Source: a virus
DNA length: 61,421 nt
IMG/VR virus record: IMGVR_UViG_3300010885_003162
Location: 1-61,421 of that record
Direction: 5' to 3' (one strand)
Shown here piece by piece: positions 56,633 to 61,421 of the stretch. How positions within the stretch are numbered: position 1 is the first letter of the stretch; the number at the start of each line of letters is the position of its first letter. The position numbers and the translations under genes were made by a program. The notes beneath the pieces are model-generated. The model saw only the letters and a program-made list of their open reading frames with translations. It ran no database searches and was not told the origin of the DNA.

Positions 56633-57838
56633 ATGATCGAAGAAAGAAAATTGCAGAAGGCAAAGATTGCCTTGATGCGTAACTCGAAGTTCGCTCTGTT
56701 GCAGGGCGTGATGATGGTTGGGCGTACCCGCGTAGCGGATAACTTACCGACTGCGTGTACCAATGGGCGCGATGAAATCTACGGGCGCAAGTTTGTAGCG
56801 GAGTTGCGTGAGCCTGAGTTGTGCTTTGTGATTGCCCACGAGGCAGGGCACAAGATGTACCGGCACTTGACTACATGGCGCAAGCTGTACGACGAGAACC
56901 CCAAACTGGCTAACTGTGCTTGTGACTACGTTATTAACCTGATGCTCAAAGACCTCGATCCTAGCGGTACGGTTATCACTATGCCGATGGTGAAGGATGG
57001 CCCGCACAAGGGCAAGCCGGTTGGGTTGGTGGACGAGCGGTTCCGCAACATGAACAGCAAGCAGGTGTTTGACATTCTCAAGCAAGAGCAAGGTGATGGC
57101 AAGGGTGGCCAAGGCGGCGAAGGTGGTGGCTTGGACGAGCACGACTGGGAGGGTGCCGAGGAGATGACCGACGAGGAGAAGAAAGAATTGGCACGGGACA
57201 TTGACCAAGCCATTCGCCAAGGACTGCTAGCGCACAAGAAGCAAGCGGGCGAGGGTGCTGGTGGTATTGACCGCGAACTCGAAGAGATGATGACGCCGAA
57301 GGTCAACTGGCGCGAGGTGTTGCGTGATTACGTGAAGGCTATCTGCCGCAACAAGGATACGAGTAGCTGGCGTAGGGTTAACCGTAGGTTCCTATCCACA
57401 GGTGTTTACATGCCGAGCATGATCGGTGAGAAGGTGGGGCACATCGTCGTAGCGATAGATACGTCGGGTTCAATTGGGCAAGCTGAGTTGTCTGAGTTTC
57501 TGTCCGAGGTTAAGGGTATCGCCGAAGAGGTGAGCCCTGAGGTTGTGGACTTGATCTACTGGGATAGTGAGGTGGCTGCACATGAGACATATACCGAAGC
57601 CGAGGTACCTAACATTGTTAGCTCTACGAAACCACGAGGTGGAGGAGGTACTAGCCCTAGCTGTGTATCTACTTACTTGGTGGAGAAGAAGATCGAACCC
57701 CAGTGCATCATTGTCCTCACGGACGGTTATGTGGGCGATGACTGGGGTAGCGACTGGACAGCGCCTGTTATGTGGGCAATCGTCGGCGGTAACGATGTGG
57801 TTGCACCAAATGGCAAAACGATTCACGTCAAAGATTAA
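56633..57838 (+). CDS. Metallopeptidase-like plus VWA domain protein (DUF2201-like)
   Basis: 401 residues. The N-terminal domain carries a zincin site HEAGH (69-73, in FVIAHEAGHKMYRHL) with a further Asp98 in CACDYVIN as possible third ligand. A Gly/Glu-rich linker (GGQGGEGGGLDEHDWEG) leads to a C-terminal VWA-like domain with MIDAS DTSGS (276-280) and LTDGY near residue 370. This is the DUF2201 layout (putative metallopeptidase plus VWA-like), usually paired with MoxR ATPases as here. The pair resembles chelatase-type machines. In a phage it might insert metal into, remodel or cleave a host or virion protein. Confidence 0.85.
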   Translation: MIEERKLQKAKIALMRNSKFALLQGVMMVGRTRVADNLPTACTNGRDEIYGRKFVAELREPELCFVIAHEAGHKMYRHLTTWRKLYDENPKLANCACDYVINLMLKDLDPSGTVITMPMVKDGPHKGKPVGLVDERFRNMNSKQVFDILKQEQGDGKGGQGGEGGGLDEHDWEGAEEMTDEEKKELARDIDQAIRQGLLAHKKQAGEGAGGIDRELEEMMTPKVNWREVLRDYVKAICRNKDTSSWRRVNRRFLSTGVYMPSMIGEKVGHIVVAIDTSGSIGQAELSEFLSEVKGIAEEVSPEVVDLIYWDSEVAAHETYTEAEVPNIVSSTKPRGGGGTSPSCVSTYLVEKKIEPQCIIVLTDGYVGDDWGSDWTAPVMWAIVGGNDVVAPNGKTIHVKD

Positions 57839-57848
57839 GGAGAACGAC

Positions 57849-58097
57849 ATGATTATTGTTGACTTGGGGTACAGGAGCTACATTATGGCCAACAAAGATG
57901 CCTTAGCTCATGCCGAGATTCTGGAGAGGGCCGAGGTGTACGAGCAGAAGTGGATTCGGCCAGAAGACCGCAACGAAAAAAGCGGCGCTGAATACACGCA
58001 CCACATTTACGCAAACGAGAACCCACTAGTTATGAAGTTAGTTAGCGATGACTTCTACAACATGAGCAAGCTCGCGGGTAAGCCGGAGAAGAAGTGA
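57849..58097 (+). CDS. Cassette hypothetical protein, 82 aa
   Basis: Start at ATG 57849 with AAGGAGAACGAC upstream; the longer upstream frame is a shadow of the VWA gene. Contents: VDLGYRSYIMANKDALAHAE, then EYTHHIYANENPLVMKLVSD. It resembles a small alpha/beta fold. It overlaps the next gene by four bases. No family recognised. Confidence 0.6.
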   Translation: MIIVDLGYRSYIMANKDALAHAEILERAEVYEQKWIRPEDRNEKSGAEYTHHIYANENPLVMKLVSDDFYNMSKLAGKPEKK

Positions 58098-58327
58098 TGG
58101 CCAAAGAGAAGTATGTTTTTGGGTGGAGAGACCCAAGGCTACCCAACCTTGGCTGGGAACCCAGCTGTACGTATGTGGTACGACCTATGTACCAAATAGC
58201 ATGGTTGCCCGTAGACAAATACAAAGTAGTCAAAGTGTATGACCGTATGGGTAGTGACGAAGTGTTAGCAACCAACCTGACGCGGGAAACCGCCGAAGGA
58301 TTTATCAAACTTTTGAAGGAGAACTGA
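58094..58327 (+). CDS. Cassette hypothetical protein, 77 aa
   Basis: Starts ATGATG over the previous stop. KYVFGWRDPRLPNLGWEPSC, then YQIAWLPVDKYKVVKVYDRM and a final helix (TRETAEGFIKLLKEN). It is Trp/Pro-rich and compact. No family recognised; coupled to its neighbours. Confidence 0.6.
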   Translation: MMAKEKYVFGWRDPRLPNLGWEPSCTYVVRPMYQIAWLPVDKYKVVKVYDRMGSDEVLATNLTRETAEGFIKLLKEN

Positions 58328-58328
58328 A

Positions 58329-59180
58329 ATGAGTATTAGTGCATCAGCAGTGTTAGTGGAGTTGAACATCAGTGTGTGGCCTGCGTCGAAGATCGACCGG
58401 GAGATGACGGAGAAAGTCAACAACGATGCGGGCGCAGTCCGTGACGCGTCGCAGACCAAGAAGAATCTGTTTGCCGGAACCTCATTGAGGAAGGATATAG
58501 AAAAATTCGCGGCTCGCGTTCGGCTCTATCACAACCAGCATACGTTGCCTTGGGCAGACAAGGGTGAGCGCATGTTGCCGACCAAGCTGTTCATGGAGTA
58601 CAAGCAAACCATGAGTGCGTTCGAGCGTACGTTCGACATGATGTGCAGCAACTTCTTTATCGAGTACCCACGCCTAGTGGCCGAGGCTCCGACTGCGTTG
58701 AAAGGTTTGTTCAAGGCAGAGGACTACCCTGAGCTTGAAGAGGTGAAGCTAAAGTTCGGGTTCCGTACATCCATCAATCCGATGCCTGACTCCGGTGACT
58801 TTCGCTTGGACATTCCAGCCGAGGACTTAGATGAAGTACGCACGGAGTTTCAAGACAAGTTCGACGAGCGACTCAAAGATGCGATGCGTGCACCGTGGGA
58901 CAAGCTGCACAAGGTGCTGACGGGTATCTCAGACAAACTGAAGGAAGGTAGCGACGACGAGAAGAAGCGTTACCACGACTCACTGCTGACCAACCCGCTG
59001 GAGTTGTGTGCGCTTTTGACAAAGCTGAACGTGACCAACGACCCGATGTTGGAAGAAGCACGTAGGCAAGTAGAGCTAACAATGCTAGGGGCCAACATAG
59101 AGAGCATCAAGGAAGATGTCGAGTCGCGCAATGATCTGAAGACCAAGGTTGATTCGATCTTGGGTAAATTTAATTGGTAA
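58329..59180 (+). CDS. DUF3150-like helical protein of the MoxR cassette
   Basis: 283 residues, mostly helical: VELNISVWPASKIDREMTEK, then a central region (NQHTLPWADKGERMLPTKLF, KAEDYPELEEVKLKFGFRTS) and C-terminal helices (ERLKDAMRAPWDKLHKVLTG). I associate this with DUF3150, proteins found beside MoxR and VWA genes in Proteobacteria and their phages. The function is unknown; a scaffold or adaptor for the ATPase/VWA pair is a reasonable guess. Confidence 0.6.
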   Translation: MSISASAVLVELNISVWPASKIDREMTEKVNNDAGAVRDASQTKKNLFAGTSLRKDIEKFAARVRLYHNQHTLPWADKGERMLPTKLFMEYKQTMSAFERTFDMMCSNFFIEYPRLVAEAPTALKGLFKAEDYPELEEVKLKFGFRTSINPMPDSGDFRLDIPAEDLDEVRTEFQDKFDERLKDAMRAPWDKLHKVLTGISDKLKEGSDDEKKRYHDSLLTNPLELCALLTKLNVTNDPMLEEARRQVELTMLGANIESIKEDVESRNDLKTKVDSILGKFNW

Positions 59181-59191
59181 GGAGCAGAGAA

Positions 59192-60061
59192 ATGAGCAAG
59201 ATGAACGCAATGGATTTGCACAACGTGCATGGGAGAGACCTGAAAGACGGCGACGATGGCGTCAAGTCTTTCGTCGTGCACTACGCTATAGCCGAAGTGA
59301 TATGGGAACTGGCAAGTAAATACCCGCTGTGGCAATTTCATGCAACACACGGGGTTAGACAAATAGACCGTACGCAACTTGCGTATACGTCATTTAAGGT
59401 AAAGCTCAATAACAAAGAGTTGGGGTTGATAGCTAAAGCAACTACCCGTAGAGGGGAAGCGGCAGTTAGCGTGCACTGCAAACGTATCTCCGACAAGATG
59501 ACACGCAAGGAAGCGTACGTAACCGCAGACCAGAAGAAAGCTATTGCAAAAGTGCGTAAAGAGTTTGCGCCTAAGACTACTAGTGAAATTGTAGCTGAAG
59601 CTATGGAAAAAGCAGTAGACGGAGCCCGGAGTGTTCACAGTACCACTAACCACCAAACTCACAAGGCGATAGGCCTTGTGCACGCTGGAGCCCTAGAGTT
59701 TTTTACCGAGGGGCCGGGGGCAGAAATATACAAATCCTACCTCCATGCTGACCGACCCGAGGATTCAAAGGTTCTGACTGCTATGGACAAGATAGTTGAG
59801 CTACAAGCTGAGATGATGACTATCGAAAGTGTTAAAGACAAAATTGGCAAGGAAGGCACTGCGTTAGTTGTACTAGATGAGGGTAAGTACTTAGTGAAAA
59901 TTCTTGCTGACCTACAACTGTACAACGATACTACGCTTCCTGAAAATTTGCGTGGAAAACTCGGATTGCTCAAGTTAGTACAACTTAATCAGTTTGTATC
60001 CAATGCGGGTTTCAGAGTAAGTGATGAAGTTTTTGTTATTGATTTAGGAGAACAAGCATGA
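59192..60061 (+). CDS. Cassette protein of unknown function, 289 aa
   Basis: Start at ATG 59192, supported by AAGGAGCAGAGAA upstream. N-terminal half: FVVHYAIAEVIWELASKYPL, then FKVKLNNKELGLIAKATTRR (beta-rich) and a basic helix (TADQKKAIAKVRKEFAPKTT). C-terminal half is helical with regular hydrophobic spacing (VLTAMDKIVELQAEMMTIES). No family recognised. AT content is higher than in the preceding genes. It ends the cassette and overlaps the next gene. Confidence 0.6.
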   Translation: MSKMNAMDLHNVHGRDLKDGDDGVKSFVVHYAIAEVIWELASKYPLWQFHATHGVRQIDRTQLAYTSFKVKLNNKELGLIAKATTRRGEAAVSVHCKRISDKMTRKEAYVTADQKKAIAKVRKEFAPKTTSEIVAEAMEKAVDGARSVHSTTNHQTHKAIGLVHAGALEFFTEGPGAEIYKSYLHADRPEDSKVLTAMDKIVELQAEMMTIESVKDKIGKEGTALVVLDEGKYLVKILADLQLYNDTTLPENLRGKLGLLKLVQLNQFVSNAGFRVSDEVFVIDLGEQA

Positions 60062-60201
60062 ACCATAGAGACGACGACCACATTGAAACCCCCCCGCTGT
60101 GGGAAATCACCGCAGTGGCTGTGCTTTCCCTGCTGGCCCTGTTCGGTGGCTTTTCACTCCTCATGTTTTGCGTGGGTTATGTGTGGGAGAAGGCGGTATG
60201 A
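60058..60201 (+). CDS. Small single-span membrane protein, 47 aa
   Basis: ATG 60058 overlaps the previous stop; TGA 60199-60201 overlaps the next ATG. An acidic, polar N-terminus (NHRDDDHIETPPLWEI) leads into one membrane span (AVLSLLALFGGFSLLMFC) and a short C-terminus (GYVWEKAV). Coupled to the lipoprotein gene, so the two may act together at the envelope. Confidence 0.65.
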   Translation: MNHRDDDHIETPPLWEITAVAVLSLLALFGGFSLLMFCVGYVWEKAV

Positions 60202-60416
60202 AGTACCTATACGCCATTGCGGCAACCCTGTTCCTCACTGCTTGCAACAACGAGCCTAAGCCCCCACTGAAGGAGGGTTGGGTGCGTATCGACTGGCCTG
60301 AATACAGTGGCGCTACTTTTGCAGTGCCTATCGTGATGGATGACGGCACCCAATGCGTGGTTGCTGGTGGACGCTACGGCACGGCTATATCTTGCGATTG
60401 GAGGAAGAAGAAATGA
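60198..60416 (+). CDS. Small lipoprotein
   Basis: 72 residues. KYLYAIAATLFLTAC has a basic start, a hydrophobic core and a lipobox (L-T-A-Cys16) for signal peptidase II; Asn17 at +2 suggests outer-membrane sorting in enterobacteria. Mature part is about 57 residues, beta-like (GWVRIDWPEYSGATFAVPIV) with two further Cys (CVVAG, ISCDW). Phage lipoproteins of this kind include superinfection-exclusion proteins (T5 Llp-like) and outer spanins. With no adjacent lysin, exclusion or envelope modification is somewhat more likely. Confidence 0.7.
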   Translation: MKYLYAIAATLFLTACNNEPKPPLKEGWVRIDWPEYSGATFAVPIVMDDGTQCVVAGGRYGTAISCDWRKKK

Positions 60417-60571
60417 GAGCAGGTAGAGCAGGGCGCAAGCCTAACCCAAAGCCAATAGCGCCAGCAGATGCTTGGTACACCGTGCTTGCACGGGCGTGGG
60501 GGGTGTACAACTTCCCTACAAATAAACCCATTACAGAAACACCTAAAACCGTATGGAGACACTTACTATGA
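60413..60571 (+). CDS. Small basic protein, 52 aa
   Basis: ATG 60413 overlaps the lipoprotein TGA (ATGA). Starts RAGRAGRKPNPKPIAPADAW, then YTVLARAWGVYNFPT. It is very basic and Pro-rich at the N-terminus; the C-terminal half could form a helix. Stop overlaps the next ATG. No family recognised. Confidence 0.55.
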   Translation: MRAGRAGRKPNPKPIAPADAWYTVLARAWGVYNFPTNKPITETPKTVWRHLL

Positions 60572-61116
60572 CAGGATTTGACAGCAAACGCAAAATTGCG
60601 CTGGAAAGGCTAGACGACGACGACGATATCCAAGTCTATGCAAAGCCGAGTAGCAAGCGGCCCGTTGAGGCCGACTACAACTCTCACATTGCATACGCCC
60701 GTGCGCTGGAAGTGTTCTGCGACAGCTTGGCACAGCCAGCGCAGGAACCGGTGGCTGAATTTAAGAAATCGGCCCTTTGCAATTACCCACTCCTGACATG
60801 GAAAGAAGATTATGTCGCAAAGTTTGGAGACAAACTCTACACCACCCCACCCCAGCCAGTGCAGGAGCCGGTGGCGTGGGGCTTTAGAAATGATGCTGGC
60901 GCAATCTACGATTGCATTTCACCCGAAGCACACGCAGAGGTAGAGGGTGACTACACCGTTCCCCTCTACACCACCCCACCCCAGCGCCCGTGGGTAGGGC
61001 TGACAGACGACGAGGAAATAGCGGATTTTTTGGGCGAAGACTTTCATACCATGACAGAAAGCGAAGAGCGTTTTTTTAGGCTTGGCGTGCAAGCCGCGAA
61101 GGAGAAGAACACATGA
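60568..61116 (+). CDS. PVQEPVA / LYTTPPQ repeat protein
   Basis: 182 residues from ATG 60568 (overlapping the previous stop; ATG 60553 is an alternative). After KRKIALERLDDDDDIQVYAK come two copies of a module that opens (A/V)QEPVA and closes LYTTPPQ, at about residues 57-97 and 98-143. The C-terminus (RPWVGLTDDEEIADFLGEDF ... ERFFRLGVQAAKEKN) is a helical domain. I have seen the QEPVA...LYTTPPQ module repeatedly in environmental phage proteins of no known function; module number varies. Confidence 0.6.
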   Translation: MTGFDSKRKIALERLDDDDDIQVYAKPSSKRPVEADYNSHIAYARALEVFCDSLAQPAQEPVAEFKKSALCNYPLLTWKEDYVAKFGDKLYTTPPQPVQEPVAWGFRNDAGAIYDCISPEAHAEVEGDYTVPLYTTPPQRPWVGLTDDEEIADFLGEDFHTMTESEERFFRLGVQAAKEKNT

Positions 61117-61319
61117 ACGAAGATGAATGGCGCAAAAATGAATGGAGGTGTAGTCACGGTTGGTTGCGCGGCGAGCAGTGCGAAATCTGCAACGCACCCA
61201 AGCGTGAGTGGGTAGACCTGACACCACAAGACTACGCCGAGATATTCAGAACCGCACGAAACGTCGACCACGCTGCGCGACTCGCCACAGCGAAGCTGAA
61301 GGAGAAGAACTATGGGTGA
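61113..61319 (+). CDS. Putative zinc-binding protein, 68 aa
   Basis: Overlaps neighbours on both sides. Cys13-Ser-His15 and Cys23-x2-Cys26 (GEQCEICNAPKREW) suggest a small zinc site; the rest is helical (QDYAEIFRTARNVDHAARLA). Resembles the microprotein at 164 in size and Cys/His layout. No family recognised. Confidence 0.6.
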   Translation: MNEDEWRKNEWRCSHGWLRGEQCEICNAPKREWVDLTPQDYAEIFRTARNVDHAARLATAKLKEKNYG

Positions 61320-61421
61320 ACGATTGATTGAAAAGTTGGACAGGCTTGGCGCAGAAGCGGGCATACAGGGGATGACGCCTGAGATACGTAGGTTTGCTTT
61401 GCTGGTACGAGCAGACATGGT
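61312..61421 (+). CDS. Hypothetical protein, 3' truncated by window edge
   Basis: ATG 61312 overlaps the previous stop; 36 codons are visible before the window ends. ERLIEKLDRLGAEAGIQGMT then PEIRRFALLVRADM, a helical start common in small phage accessory proteins. If the ends were joined, this frame would stop at base 49 and would not run into the frame of the gene at 3-167. Confidence 0.55.
   Translation, partial: MGERLIEKLDRLGAEAGIQGMTPEIRRFALLVRADM

Overview
The window is a bacteriophage genome, or nearly all of one: about 61.4 kb of dense coding with a tailed-phage head, packaging, tail and lysis gene set. Both ends cut through genes. I see a P22-type portal, a two-motif large terminase, a scaffold-like protein, an HK97/Mu-like major capsid protein, gp4- and gp10-like tail-machine proteins and very large internal-virion-like proteins. 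I see no tape measure, sheath or long-tail tube gene, so a short-tailed (podovirus-like) particle is the best reading. A lipoprotein signal peptide, an M15 cell-wall peptidase and the P22-like tail suggest a Gram-negative host. The style resembles uncultured freshwater phages, but that is recollection and not a search result. I saw no integrase, phage RNA polymerase or tRNA gene.

Layout. (1) 1-12284, plus strand: a chain of tiny coupled genes (1-1973), then the replication block: VRR-NUC nuclease, family A DNA polymerase, Cas4/RecB-like nuclease, HNH protein, SNF2-type helicase, a putative ssDNA-binding protein and a 950-residue primase-polymerase/helicase. It closes with a strong terminator at 12334. 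(2) 12359-48931, minus strand: one 36.6 kb late unit. Read from its promoter end it runs terminase small and large, portal, GroES-like protein, scaffold, capsid, decoration and fibre proteins, a group of very basic small proteins, tail adaptors, fibres, a 2OG oxygenase, lysis genes, tail hub, a virion protein with an intein-like Hint domain, and a 2293-residue multidomain protein. (3) 49338-61421, plus strand: two 79%-identical paralogues with matching promoters, small accessory genes, then a MoxR ATPase / VWA-metallopeptidase cassette (54864-60061), a lipoprotein and further small genes.

Regulation. Plus-strand sigma70-like promoters (16-17 bp spacers) lie before 2068, 7548, 49338, 50399, 51554 and 54864, so the host polymerase probably reads the early arms. 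The late unit has no clear sigma70 promoter. The 406 bp divergent region holds tandem repeats and TATA-like boxes that may serve it. Most rho-independent terminators here use a TTCG/CGAA tetraloop.

Most unusual points: an in-frame amber codon (31293-31295) that replaces the invariant Gln of an 11-residue repeat, after which the same repeat continues for 64 codons; a Hint domain (Cys241 to His-Asn389) inside a virion protein; a polyvalent protein combining a zincin-like HESLGH site, an ADP-ribosyltransferase-like domain and repeated FTSFTP motifs; the MoxR/VWA cassette; and a recurrent GIAQRGKTRG-type tail on several small virion-module proteins.
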